Counted from the stretch's first letter, positions 51,134 through 63,263 are shown. The stretch is DNA of 64,000 bases from Gymnorhina tibicen (GCA_013399875.1 VXAZ01006315.1:39543-103542); one strand, 5' to 3'. The notes: generated from the letters alone by a model not told the origin. Numbers and translations: made by a program.

Positions 51134-51200
51134 ATTATGGAGACAATGTTTATGATGACGTAGATTCTTCAGACTTCCCTCCTCCACCACCTGATCCCAG
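51134..51200 (+). CDS. FYB1: FYB1 coding exon 13: YDDV followed by FPPPPP (residues 700-722), GC donor
   Basis: Acceptor TTTTTACAG, 67 nt. It encodes DYGDNVYDDVDSSDFPPPPPDP plus two bases (22 residues, given here as two motifs: NVYDDVDSSD and FPPPPPDP). Tyr706 matches the second human SLP-76 site (about residue 651). The exon ends CCCAG|GCAAGT: the donor is GC, not GT, with otherwise perfect complementarity to U1. A downstream GT (AA|GTGAAA) would put the next exon out of frame. A TA-rich repeat lies 65-145 nt upstream. Confidence 0.92.
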
Positions 51201-52493
51201 GCAAGTGAAAATATTACTTCCCTGATTAGAAATCTAATACACTGAGAGACATTTTAAAAGTATATAATAGAGGGAGATTGTTACTCATATCTGCTTTACT
51301 TGGTGTTGTCAGGTTTTGTAGTTCTCATAAACCTACTGCTCATAATGGCATTTGAATGCTCTTTCCTCTGTTACAGATTGAAATAATAATTAGAGTGTAG
51401 AATAAATAAGCATGTTTTGCATGCCAACAAATTCAGTCCCTGATGGACGAGAGGTAGAAAATGACGCATAGCCTAAAATAAACTAATTGTAGACTGTAGT
51501 TCTTTTTCTACCAAAATTTGGGGACTCTTAGGATAGATACTATATCTCAGCTGCTGCAGTATTTTAAGAGAAAAGGAGGCAGTGCCTGAGTTTAAAGTAT
51601 GAAACATATTTGGAGGTGCAAGATTCAGCTTGAAAAGCTTTTATCCTGAACCAGAAAATTATGGTCATCTCTGGAGCACAGTGCTATGAGCACAGTTGCA
51701 TATATGAGGATGACTGCGACACATCACATCTTGCTGTCACTTACTCTGCTCAGGTGGAGTGACAGTGCACTACAATAATGTAGTCCGGAGACATAAAACC
51801 AGAGACACCTCTCTGGACTGTGTATCTAAAGGAAATTATGTGGTACTTCTAACCTAAATCTAGGGTAGGTCATACAAACACATACATCCATCATCAGTGA
51901 AACTGTCATCCTGCCGAGATCAGCTAGGATCAAAAAGTAGAGTCAGATTTTACACTCCCAGGTGCATCACCAGAAAGGGTAGTTAGGGCATGAAGCCCAT
52001 TCTTTGGCAAAAGTCAGTGCTATCGGGGATGTGCAGAAAACAACAGAACTTGAAATAGATCATGTAATGCAGATTCCCTTGTGTAGCAAGGTCTACAGGC
52101 ACATAGGACTAGCACACACAACGCTAAGATGTTCCAGCTGCCTCCACATTGTGGCGTGTTATTGAGCTTATTGCCCAAAGATACACAGTCTTCACAAAAA
52201 CTGCTCCTTACTGAGACATCCTAAAGTGTCATAGCAGATAGATATTTGAAATTCATTTTCAACATTCACTTATGTGACAGATATACTAATAACTGAGAAG
52301 GATAAGTAGGAAAGACAACCCCAACTTTTTATTTATTTTGAAGTCAAATCTGTATTGTTTTCTCGTTTTCAGAGTAACAAAAACATGATAAAGACACATG
52401 AAGGCACATGCATTTTCACCAAAATTATCAGAAATCATGCCAATGTCTTAGACATCTTGCTAATTTTGTTTTATCTGTAACCTCTTGGTTTAG

Positions 52494-52599
52494 TTCATCA
52501 AAATCAGGAAGCTTTGGAAAACCTAAGTCAGAAGAAAAAGATGTACAAAAACTCAAGAAGATGGAAAAAGAAGAGAAAGAGTTTAGAAAAAAGTTCAAA
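52494..52599 (+). CDS. FYB1: FYB1 coding exon 14: charged helix before the second SH3 domain (residues 722-757)
   Basis: Acceptor CTTGGTTTAG, donor TTCAAA|GTAAGT, 106 nt, ending in phase 0. It encodes SSKSGSFGKPKSEEKDVQKL and then KKMEKEEKEFRKKFK, matching the human EEKDLKKLKKQEKEEKDF helix. It has the same architecture, phase and RKKFK end as exon 6, showing that the two helix-SH3 units arose by internal duplication. Confidence 0.95.
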
Positions 52600-52892
52600 G
52601 TAAGTTTTGTTCAAAGTATTTTTTTCACATAAAATTTAAAAACAAAATATCTGTATGGTGCCATCTGATTTGTTCCCCTTAACTTGCTTTTGAAAGGTAA
52701 AGTATTACTACTTGTAAAAATAGTGATCTGAGCATCTCTAAGTCCAAATGGCAAGCATGGGCACATACACATACTGTAGAATATTTGTTAATTTTCATAA
52801 ATTTAGTAATAAATGGGAATATATATTAATGGAAAAACATTAATGGGTTTTAACCAAGTTTGGTTTTTTTTTTTTCCCTCTCTCCTTTTCAG

Positions 52893-53055
52893 TTTGATGG
52901 TGAAATAAAAGTTCTTTACTCTACAACCACAGTCCAGGACTTGTCTCAGAAAAGATGGGGATATAAAGACTTACAAATTAAACCAGGGGAACCTCTTGAC
53001 ATTATTGAAAGTACAGATGATACTAAGGTCCTTTGCAGGAATGAAGAAGGAAAAT
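52893..53055 (+). CDS. FYB1: FYB1 coding exon 15: core of second helically extended SH3 domain (residues 758-812)
   Basis: Acceptor CTCCTTTTCAG after a long T/C tract, donor AAAT|GTAAGT, 163 nt. It encodes FDGEIKVLYSTTTVQDLSQK, RWGYKDLQIKPGEPLDIIE and STDDTKVLCRNEEGK. TDDTKVLCRNEEGK is identical to the human protein. This is one of the best-conserved parts of the gene. It has the same end phase as exon 7, again reflecting duplication of the SH3 unit. Confidence 0.97.
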
Positions 53056-56000
53056 GTAAGTTTTATTAAAAAACTGTAGTACATATCAAATTGTCAGCAA
53101 ATTGTTGAGTAGGATGCGTAAAACCTCTCTTCCCTGGTTTACCCAGGATTTATCTCGCCTGGTGTTTGACAAGAGGCAGATTGTTGTTACCTCATTACCA
53201 TGTTTTAAGACTGGCTTGCCTTAAAAAAATCCAAAACACTTCCAATGGACAAGATATACTAAATATGAGAAAAAAGGGCAATTTTGTTTTGCAAATTTTT
53301 TCTTTGCAGCTAGGATCAGCAAATGTTTTTGTTTCTTCCGTCTCCCCAGCTTTGCCAAAAGGAGTGTAGCTGTGATAGTCCACTGAGTCTAGTAAAAGTA
53401 AAATCCTTGCTGCACCTCTGGATAGTGCTAGCCCATTGATTGCAGCCAAGAGAAAATCAATAACAATATTCTTACTCTGGATTGAAGAGATGCAGTTTAA
53501 TCTTTTCAGCAGGCTGGGGGGAACATTGCTTAGGAGTCTTCCCCCCAGCTCCCAGCTAATCCAAGGCATATGTCCTTGCTGGCTTGTCTGCTTGTTCTGG
53601 GAGCTGCACAAGGCCTTTCAGTGTTTCTTTGAAATCCTTGGCCAAGGTTTGCACTGGCAGAAATTTTTGAATTTTTGGAGAAGTCCAAAACCATCTCCTG
53701 ATGGTTTCAATTTCTTAATGAGCTTCTGTCACAATATTTTTCAAATCTCCTAGTGAAAATTCACTTTATGCTGGAATAGCCTACTTTCAAAGTAGCAACA
53801 TCCTCCTGCTCACCTTTACTTTTTACCTCTGACCTGTGTAGAAGATAGTCCAATGCTATAAATCTCTGAAGGAGATTCAGCCACCTTCCTTTTATTTTTT
53901 CCCTCCTGTACTCAACTGTTACAGTCTGGAGTACAGTCTTCTTCCTGGCAAGCCTGCAGGGTGAGGAAGAATTTCTTGCATAACAACACATATGTTTTTC
54001 AAAATATGGATTGCACTAGTAGAGCCACATCCCAAAAAAAACAGTTTTCAAAGCTGCATTTTTTGAATCAAGCTAATAACAAAGTAGAAAGTAGTTCATG
54101 TTGGCTGTTTTCCTCTCATAGTCTTCAAAGCCTTTCAAATAATGACAGGAGCTACTGCTTTGCCATGCATAAAAGAAGAAAAGAAATAAAAATATTCTCC
54201 CTGAAAGCCTCTGAATAGATCCCAGTCAATTTTCACATTAGTTAGCAAAGTTTGAATCCTACTTTAGCTAAGTGCATGACAGTTTTGTTTATTTGCTCTA
54301 GTTGTTCTAGTTCCTCAGATCTTAAAGCTATGATTTTACCTTCTGAAGGCCAGGTAGACTGAAAATCCACAATTAAAGATGATTTTGTTATTTTCTTGCA
54401 CATGAATTCTTTGATTTAATCATTAACTTATGAAGCACTTCCATAGTTTCAAGCCTCTACCAACAGTTAAACAAAACTACAAATTATATTGCAATGTGTT
54501 CTCACCTTTTAAGCAAGGGCTGATGATCTTAGAAACATATTCAGCTATGGTTTATTTTAAATGTTATGAAATTATTTGAAATGTCAAAAGTAAAACAAGG
54601 AACTGATTTTCATCTACCATGTCAAATTCCTTCTTGGTCTGAACACACACATTTTGAAATACGTAAAAGCTTTCAATTCAGTTTCATAGATTTTGCTTAA
54701 TCAGAAGGACATAAATGGACTTCAGTGGCCCAAAGTTTAAGTTTTGACCTCTCTGAGCTTCCTTTACGCCATCAATGAGCAGCTGGCACGATGGGTTATA
54801 GCTTTCAGTGGTTAGGTAAGCAACATAGACTGTGCCAACCTGCTGGCTTCTTCTGTATAAAAACTAATAAATTAGTTAGAAACTGAAACTTTGGACATGT
54901 AACTTTGGAATAGTAAATCTGAAAGCGTGTGAGACCAGCAGGGGCTGTATCTCCCCATGTATTTTAAGGGCTAGGAACCACCAGAAGAATCTAGATAATG
55001 CTTTGCAATGGTAGAAGCACTGTCACATGCACATGACTTGCAAGAATACTGTTTGTATGCCATGACTATGAGCAAAGAAACTTTGCTTTCATGTATTTCA
55101 CGTGAGAAAATTATATGAACAAACAGAGTACCTTAGGTTTGCCAGATGATTTTAAATTATTCCCTGGAGACTTCAAGAGTCATGGAAATATTGGACTGCC
55201 CTAAAGAGAATTCTGAAAAGACAATATCTTTAAAAAGAAAAAATCAATTTCCATGTCTTTATCCCAGAAAATAAAAACTGAGAAAAGACAATTGAGCTAA
55301 CATATCCTGAATAGACACTCCTAATGATTAAAAGAAGGAAATTTACATAGTAATTTCAAATACAAGACAAGATCACATCTATTCTTTAGAACTGTCCTAA
55401 TTTTGTACCAGCTTACTAATGTTTACCTACATACATGTAATTACTGTTATGGCTCTCTCTTTCTTTGTATTTGTTATACCAACTGACAAGTATTTCAGTA
55501 AATATCTGTCACCAAAGACAGGAAGTAATTTTTTAAAGAAATCATGTACATTTAAAAAAAGTGTAGTTTTATCTGATTTCATTAGTAATGAAACATCAGC
55601 ACAGTAACAGAATAATACACTAGTCAGTAGCTTTTCTAAGGTATTTCCATTATTATTTCCATTATTGGTCTTATTAATGTTACAGTTAAAATTTTTAAAC
55701 AGTTACAGTTAGTGATATTTAATTGGGGTACACATCTTGGAATACACTTTTGTCCCTGTAGAAAACCTTAAATATTTCTGTTACTTATTATTACTGAAAA
55801 TATTATTATGTTATTATTATACTGCATTTTTGTGCTATAGTTTGTGACTTGACCTATAGTTTTTGAAACTGTTGTTTCACACCCCTCTCATGCAACCAGG
55901 AAACTGAAATATAAGATGAAAACCTAATCTTGCATAACCCCTATTACTATTTAAGTAGGCAAATAAGAATAAACAAAACATTGCACATAGTAACATCTTC

Positions 56001-56156
56001 ATCAACTATGTGTCCATTTTACACTGTTTTCCATCTATTATGTCTTTCTCTCTAATGTATATAAAAGAGAAAAACTTCATTTCATTAGTGCTAGCAACAA
56101 AGGTAATAAAGAGTATTTCAATTTAACTTAAATACATAAATATTTCACTTTTACAG
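53056..56156 (+). other. FYB1: FYB1 intron between coding exons 15 and 16
   Basis: 3.1 kb, GTAAGT to TTACAG. No repeat family recognised. A 138-codon minus-strand open frame at 53195-53611 has no family resemblance that I can see. Confidence 0.8.
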
Positions 56157-56190
56157 ATGGCTATGTTCTGAGAAGCAATTTAGTTCAGAA
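56157..56190 (+). CDS. FYB1: FYB1 coding exon 16: last strand of second SH3 domain (residues 812-823)
   Basis: Acceptor CACTTTTACAG, donor CAGAA|GTAAGT, 34 nt. It encodes YGYVLRSNLVQ, matching human YGYVLRSYLAD, and closes the SH3 fold in the way exon 8 does for the first domain. The preceding intron is 3.1 kb. Confidence 0.94.
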
Positions 56191-57337
56191 GTAAGTATAA
56201 AGTGATCTTTTTGAAAAATTTGTTGCAACACTTAATTTTGTTCTAAATGATCTGGTAAAAGAAGTGAAATATAATTATTTTAGTCTGTCATTCTATACTT
56301 GCAAATTGAGTTATTTTTATGGAGTCACAATTTGTCAAAAATTAATCACATGCATCCATCCAGGAAATTTGCCAGAGCCTCATTCCTCATTGCTTAACCA
56401 TAAACTCTGGTTAAACTACGAAAAATTACATAAATTAAGTGTTATTGGTACTAGACTCTATTACTGAACAGCAAGTTAATGTGACTAGGTGTATTGATGC
56501 CTTTTGCAAATGTTTAACTAAAATGGACCAAATTTTCTTTAGGTTTATTTGTATTTCAGTCTTAGTGGGATAGAGATTTGGCTCAGTGTTGCTCCAAATA
56601 ATCGCATGGAGCTCAGAATTTTGCTTCTAATCCAAAACTTTTGTCAGACAAAGCCTCTCCATTTCCTTCAAGAGGCTTTTTATATTAGACTCTTAAATAT
56701 CAAATCAGATGTCAGTTTTAGAATTGTCACATTTAGAATTTAGAGGCACTTAACACTTATACAAATATTTTAATTATATATCTAAAGAGTCTTATTATCT
56801 TCCATGGGCCTGTCCATGTATCTAAGTGACATATTTGAAAATTCCTAATAACAGAGCACGTATCTTTTATAGATGTTACCTAAATTCATTACCTAAAAGT
56901 CTGCACCTTCAATACTATTCTGTAACTGCTGACTACAGAAACAAAAGGAATTTCAAGGGCATACTGACTGGGTTTTTTAATTCAATTTTTCTCATGATCT
57001 TTAAAAAAAAATTAGGTATTTAATTTCTTTATGGAAATAATTCTGTGAGAATATTTCCATAAAAATGTGACATATAAAGCAGACTTTTAATAAAGCAACC
57101 CTTTCATGATAGAAAGAAATGTATCCAGGTCTACCCTTCCCTGAAAATACTTTGACCTGACCATCTTGCTCAACATTGTTCTGTTACCACAAAGGTTGTA
57201 TTTTCCTAATTAAAAATTGATTATTTGATAGACTGCCTGCACCATACAGCTACTGTATTTTGTATTTGCATGCAAATATTAATATATATCTGATACCTCA
57301 AATTTTAAATATATTATTTGTCTTTCTTAACTTACAG

Positions 57338-57369
57338 TGATGGAGACATTTATGATGATATCGGTGACG
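57338..57369 (+). CDS. FYB1: FYB1 coding exon 17: NDGDIYDDIGD (residues 823-834)
   Basis: Acceptor TTAACTTACAG, donor GACG|GTATGT, 32 nt. It encodes NDGDIYDDIGD, matching human DNDGEIYDDIAD. Tyr828 sits in a strongly acidic setting typical of Src/SYK-family phosphorylation sites. Confidence 0.94.
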
Positions 57370-57478
57370 GTATGTTGACCATTTCAAACAATACTTTAGT
57401 TATATTCAATTTCAATAAATAACTTTATGTTGAAGTACTACACAATATCAATATTTTTGCATTTTATTTCCAATTCAG

Positions 57479-57519
57479 ATTGCATCTATGATAATGACTC
57501 TGATGCTGAATTCTCTTGA
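57479..57519 (+). CDS. FYB1: FYB1 coding exon 18: C-terminus and stop (residues 834-846)
   Basis: Acceptor TTCCAATTCAG after a 109-nt intron. It encodes CIYDNDSDAEFS and stops at TGA 57517-57519. CIYDND is the end of the human protein; here six further residues (SDAEFS) follow before the stop. Tyr837 is preserved. Confidence 0.94.
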
Positions 57520-59580
57520 AGTAACAACTTGATCAAACTCTAGTTTGGAATCCCACTTGTGAAAGCAAGAAGAGTCACAAACGCTGATTGCAAGTTAATT
57601 GGTTACTCTTTTAAATTACAATTAACCCTTTTTAGGATTTTAGCCTTTTGTCCTCCAGTGCTTTGTACAAATTTTTATTGTCATTTATCTGAGTATTTAA
57701 AATTCAGGGAATAGAAGATAAAGTAAGGATTGTAATTTTTTACTTCCTTTCCACATTTCTGACAGTCCATGTAGAAACACTTCCTTAATTATCTATTCCC
57801 AAAGAGGTCAGCTCATATCTGTGAAGGGTACTAAGGACAACAATCCCTGGCAACAGGTTTTAGTCTGGCTTTCACCTATTAAACACCAAAGACTGGCACT
57901 CTGGGTAGCACAGTATTCTGAAAAAAAATGGTGATAACATCCTGTTGTGAAAACAAGAAATCAAAAGCGGGCATCAGAGAAGACAATACATCACTGACCT
58001 GCCATTCCAACTGCGATAGTGTTAGCTACACTGACACACACAGCCATGTTCCATTATTGCAAAACTCTCTTTTTCTGTGTTGTACTAAGGATAGAATATC
58101 ATTCTCCAAAATTTATTCGAAGTCTACTTTAGAGAACAGTGTTCTACTCTATACTATAGTGTTGCTCAAAATATACTCAGAACATTTAGGTTAAGATTTA
58201 ATTTCTATTTAGTTTGAAGATAAGTTGCCACTATGGTAATATAGGTATTATAAGCTATAAACTGATGATAAACTGGTTGGAAATTACTTCTAGACTAAAT
58301 ATACAGGTACATTTATCATTCTATTTTGATAATGCCTTTTTTTTTTCTACATATGGTAGTTTAATAGTAGATTTGGCTAAGAAAGAGTACAGAAATCAAA
58401 CATTTCCATGCTTATCCAGTGTAGAAACAACATTTATTCCCAAAGTTCATTTTTGATGCTGTTGTCTGAATGACTAAGTTGCAAATAAAAGCAAAGTCAA
58501 CAGGTGACTCATAATAATAAATATCACTTTACCTTTATATATCAAAAGTCACTGGAAATCAAAAGACATTTACAGTAAGCTCCCAATAAAGAGGATGAGC
58601 GTGTGCAAAAAATGGAACACCTGTTGCTTTTGCTGTAGTGCAAGTTAATCAAAAACCTGTAACAACCAGTATGGCTGGATCAGTGTAAGCAGCTCCTTTT
58701 GATGATACAGTCTCCTATAATCCTGAAGGGAAGTCAGGTGCATTGTGCAACATAGCAAGTTTAGTTTATAAACATAGAATTGTTGGCTTTGTTAAGTCAG
58801 TGACTTTTGGTCTCACCTTCGGTGGAGCTGAGATTCCATCTTATCAAAGTGTCTTTTATTGCTGCTTCAAAATACAGTAAATCTCAGAGGAGGCATAATG
58901 CAGTGGGGATATGACGCATAAAATTAAGAGATAGTAGCCTATAAGCTATTTTGTACTGTATGTAAAATCACTGATAGTATACTGAAAAGCTAAATGCAAA
59001 CTTGACTTTCCACTTGCTATTTCTCATATCTATTTGCTATTCAACCAGCATCCAGGCATACAAATACCAATTTTATGTGTAAACATCATCAGCAGCACCC
59101 AAATATAAAACATGACCACGCATATTAAGTCCAATGAATGTGTCTGACTCTTTGACTGTGTCACTGCTAATAGATTATTTATTTTTCAGTGGTATTCAAG
59201 AGGCTGTCTACATTAAATTAGTGATATGCCACAGAACTGAGTGGGCATGCAGACAACTACAAAACTACACAGCTTTTCCATGTTCTTAGTGTTAATGTGT
59301 AAAGGCACTGCAATTCTGTATTGACTAAATTGGTCATACAATACATTAAATCATGAAAAGAAATAAAATACACTTATGGCTAAAACTGTGCATAGCTTGT
59401 TCAAATCAGGTATAACGTGATTGCTGCAGGATGTTAAAATAACTTTGTAAGGTATTACTCATTGAAAAATTACTGGCCTTTTATATTTTTACTTTTTCCC
59501 AATGCTGTTTGCTGGATGCTTTTTAAAATTTCTTCTGAATAGAAATATTTCTTCTTAATAAACGTATTTTTAACAAAAAA
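57520..59580 (+). other. FYB1: FYB1 3' UTR (inferred end)
   Basis: AT-rich sequence follows the stop codon with no further coding signal. AATAAA occurs at 58484, 58516, 58585, 59362 and 59557. The last is followed after about 15 nt by an A run and then TGTGGGT...TGTCTTCTGTC, a plausible GU-rich downstream element, giving a 3' UTR of about 2.06 kb, close to what the size of the human mRNA implies. The 58585 signal is followed by GTGTG and could be a proximal site. The exact end is inferred. Confidence 0.5.
59557..59562 (+). terminator. FYB1: Distal poly(A) signal AATAAA of FYB1
   Basis: Canonical hexamer with a GT-rich segment beginning about 20 nt downstream. It is the preferred end of the long 3' UTR; hexamers at 58484 and 58585 are alternative proximal signals. 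Confidence 0.5.
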
Positions 59581-61181
59581 TGTGGGTACACTGTCTTCTG
59601 TCAAAGCAGAACAGCAGCTGAACAGTAACTTCTGAAAATTAGCACTGAGCAGCTAACAGAGTGAAAATCATCTTTATTATTGTTGCAAAGGCTGCACAAA
59701 TGCAACGTGGCATTTGTTAGTAATTGCTACCCAGAAAGTGAAATGTAAGCAGAAAATCTTCCAGATAGGAAAATCTATACTTAGTCAGTCTATATCCTAA
59801 GAGTTTCTCACCTGTAATTTATTCTAGTATCTTTTAAAAGACATAAAGAAAAAAAAGGAAAGTTGTTCACTTGATATTTTTCCATCTCTGAATTCATTCT
59901 ATAATCCTGCAGTATTTGGCTGTGCCTGCTAAAACAGTCAGCAGTGAAAACATCAAAATATTGACTTAAAAATTAGGTTTCAGCATGAACATCCTAGTTA
60001 GGGTAAACAGAGCTGGTTTCCATCTGTGTTGTACCTCTATGCTGTCCCAGTAAACAGGCTAAGCAAAACCAAAACTGGGAGGGCAAAAGAGACTTCTCTA
60101 ATTCAGTAGCTTTATAACATTTCTCTGCTGTTACCGCAGGCTCTGGACTGAAGGAATGCAGCTGATCTCCTGCACATTCCTGTGTAAGAGGTTTATATTC
60201 TCGATCCACATAATTGCAGACCTCCTGGCTACCCCTCCCACAGTCATAACAAAATTTCTTCTATGTGTGATCCCTTTGCATAATCCATCTTAACTGTAAA
60301 GATCAGTACTTTAGTGAGAGCACGGAAATTCAGGGGAGGAATGTAGATTCTCTGTGTGAATTAGAACACCCCTTACCACTGCATTACTCTACAACAGACA
60401 CAGTTGTAAGCATATGTGTTCATAGGCATGTGTGCATCTGTGTGTGTGAGTATACTTTATGTATATATTAATGCAACTTCTGAGAAAACTAGTGGATGCA
60501 TGAAAGGGTACCTTTATGACTCCTGTACAGCAGCCCCCAGACCATCCTACATGGAAAAGCTTTTGCATGTAGTGCTAAGAACTCAAATGCTACGAGAGTC
60601 AATAGATGTGCTTGTATTTGCACAGCCTCTGTTCTGACTCCTTGTGTGGATTCATCGTTAACTGTATGCACAGTCTATAATTACATGATGGCTCAGTATT
60701 TTTTTCCACAGGATCCCCGCCTCATTTAGTGCATGGGCTGGATGAGAACTAACAGAAAGAGCAGTTGTTCAGCCCTGCTTGTTCAGTTTCTGGCCACTCC
60801 TTCATTTAGTGCAAATCTTCCCGAGCTTATGCTGCACCCAGAATTATTAGTTTCTCATGGCATTCATCACAATGATCTCTCACATTCCCTTGAATAGGAA
60901 TGGATTTATCTTGTGAGAGAGGAAAATATTTTATCCCCATTTTAATGTATGAAAGGAAGGCACAAACAGAACAATTAGTGGCACATATCCATTAATCCTG
61001 GATATAAAGCCAAACCTCTAAAGCTAAATTAACTTTTTTTGTACTTTCCCAGAGTAGGACTCTCACTATTTTATCTTCCTCTTTTTTTACTCTGCTTATG
61101 GTTAAATACAAAGAAAAGAGAGACAGCATCTTGTGTTTAAAAAGTACTAGCACGTAGATTTTATACTGTAAATAGACTACA
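59581..61181. other. Downstream of FYB1, no gene seen
   Basis: AT-rich intergenic sequence; no exon or repeat recognised. Confidence 0.55.
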
Positions 61182-62205
61182 GAATCACAGAATCTCCAAA
61201 TGCTTCTTGAACTGTGGCAGACTTGGTGCTGTAACCACTTCCCTGGGCAGCCTGTTCCACTGCTAAACCAATCTCTGGGTGAAGAACATTTTCCTAACAT
61301 TTAAATCTCCTCTGTCTCATCTTCAGCCCATTCTCTCAGGTCCTGTCAGTAGTCACCCCAGAGAAGAGATCAGTGCCTGCCCCTCTGCTTCCCCTCATGA
61401 GGGAGTTGTAACTGCAATGAAGTCTCCCCCCAGTCTCCTCTTCTCCAGGCTGAACAGACCAAGTGACCTCAGCAACTTGCCACACAGCTTCCCCTCCAGA
61501 CACTTGACCACCCTCATGTCCCTCCTTTGGACACTCTCTAATAGCTTACTGTCTTTCTTAAACTGTGGCACCCAAAATTGCCCCCAGCACTCGAGGTGAG
61601 GCCGCCCCAGTGCAGAGCAGAGGGGACAATCCCCTCCCTTGCCCGGCTGGCAATTCTGTGCCTGATGCCCCCCAGGACAGGGCTGGCCCTCCTGGCTGCC
61701 AGGGCACTGCTGGCTCATATTCAACTTGCCATCCACCAGGACCCCTTTCTGCTTTCCAGCATTCATTCTCCAGTTTGTCCATACATCCAGGGTTGCCCCA
61801 TCCCAGGCACAGAATCCTTGCTGCCTTTGAGGAAGTCAGCAGCTCCTCCCAGTTTTGTATCATCTGTGAACTTGCTCAGTGTCCCTTCCAGTCCTGTGTC
61901 CAAGTCATTTATGAAGATGTGGAAAAGCACAGGGGCTCAGGATGGAGCCCTGTGGAACCCCACTAGTGAGAGGTCACCAGTCTGATGTCACCCCATTCAC
62001 TGTAACCCTTTGCACCTGACCCATGAGGCAGCTGCTCACCCAGTACATGATGTGTTTATCCAGCTGGGGGCTGGACATTTTGTCCAGGAAGACTGTGAGA
62101 GACAGTATCAAAAGCTTTGCTGAAATCCAAAAAGATTACATCAACTGGCTTCCCTTGATAAACTAGGTGGGTTACCTTGTCATAAAAGGAAATCAGATTT
62201 GAACC
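61182..62205 (-). mobile_element. CR1 LINE fragment, antisense, about 1 kb
   Basis: From CAGAATCACAGAATCTCCAA at the element's 3' side through TCCTCTTCTCCAGGCTGAAC, ATGGAGCCCTGTGGAACCCC and AGCTTTGCTGAAATCCAAAA. This is the reverse complement of CR1 ORF2 3' part and 3' UTR. It is the longest LINE copy in the window. The overlapping open frames of 100-135 codons are parts of it. Confidence 0.95.
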
Positions 62206-63263
62206 AAGTTTACAGTAATAAAAAGGTGAGTAGACAGAGGATACTGATTAAAATTTAATGTAAGTAATAGGTTAGGTTATATTCTGAAACTTGGTAAAAA
62301 GTGAGGACTAATTGTAGAATTTAGTGGTCCACATAATTATAGTTTATATCATTTGCTATCTCGCAGTTCCCATGTTGACAAGCAGTTTATTGGTATGGTT
62401 TTGAGTGATGTCTATGGCTCTCGCCAGAATTAAACCTTTGTCTGTATATGGTCTGGGTAGATCCAAGGCTGAGACATCTAAACCAGCTCCGAAAGAGCCA
62501 ACTTATTTATCAGAAGCAATTCAGTCAGGATAGCAGCATAACCCTACAAGCCCTCCACCTTGACTGTTTAGCCTGGCTAAGAAATAAGGTGGTAGTGCAG
62601 CTGAAGGGTCATCCTAAGCAGTTTCCATAACCCCAGCCACTTGGGAAACATTTCAGTGCCACTCTGATTAGCCATGGTACTGCAGAATACCACCTAACAC
62701 ACGTTGTAACCTTGTGCTGAGCAGCAGTGTGGTAGCCCCCAGCCCCCTGGGTGCAGCAAAATACAATGATCTCACAGTTTTCCTTCTCTGTGTTTCATTC
62801 TAGATACGTGACTCCTGAACATATGTAGAATTTGGTAAATAATTTCTATTTGCCTCCTTTTGAAAGCACTTTGAGAGAGAAGACTAAGATGTTAAGAAAT
62901 GTATAGAGTTTCTTGCTGGAGGCTTTTTATATTGTGGGCCTTGTTGCAAAGAATATGGGAAACTATCTTTTCTCTTAACACACAGACAAGTAAATATTGC
63001 TTGAATTTAAAATATTCACTACTACGCAGAAAGGAAGTATGCAAAATGTCAACACAAACATGAATGAAATGCGAATTAGATGGATACCAAGGGTTTTAAG
63101 AAATATTATACGATTTGCATTACTTCAGTAATATCGCAAAATCCTACTGCTCAGGCATCGTGAGACAGACAAAGAAAGGAAAAATTAGCACTGGCTTTTT
63201 TCCTTGCTTTTTTTTTCCTTTTTTTTTTTTTGGCCTGATTCCTGATTTTCAAGTTCTTAACAG
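62206..63263. other. No gene seen
   Basis: AT-rich, ending in a long T/C tract (63207-63231) that leads to the exon-like stretch at 63264. Confidence 0.5.

Larger units (their letters stand above)
21591..59580 (+). other. FYB1: FYB1 (ADAP) gene: main exon to distal poly(A) site
   Basis: Eighteen coding exons join with consistent phase to 2,538 coding bases, i.e. 846 residues and a TGA stop. Human FYB1 isoforms are about 783 and 829 residues, so the length fits. FYB1 is a cytosolic scaffold: phosphotyrosines recruit SLP-76 and FYN SH2 domains, a proline tract binds SKAP1/SKAP2, and FPPPP binds Ena/VASP EVH1 domains, linking T-cell receptor signalling to integrin activation. Order in the protein: disordered Pro/Lys-rich region 1-430, tyrosine motifs about 438 and 462, helix plus SH3-like domain about 470-575, motifs YDDV 598, FPPPP 621, YDGI 631, optional insert 642-688, YDDV 706, helix plus SH3-like domain about 723-823, and C-terminal YDDI 828 and YDND 837. 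All introns are GT-AG except the one after 51200. Upstream non-coding exons are not established. Identity is near certain; exact ends of the transcript are inferred. Confidence 0.95.

Noticed and set aside
51201..51213. GT donor downstream of exon 13 (AA|GTGAAA)
   Set aside because: It would shift the frame into exon 14, which must be read with an incoming AG; only the GC donor fits.
53195..53611. 138-codon minus-strand open frame
   Set aside because: Within a FYB1 intron, no recognisable family, no splice or promoter support; consistent with chance.
61395..61985. Several overlapping open frames of 100-135 codons
   Set aside because: All within the antisense CR1 copy.
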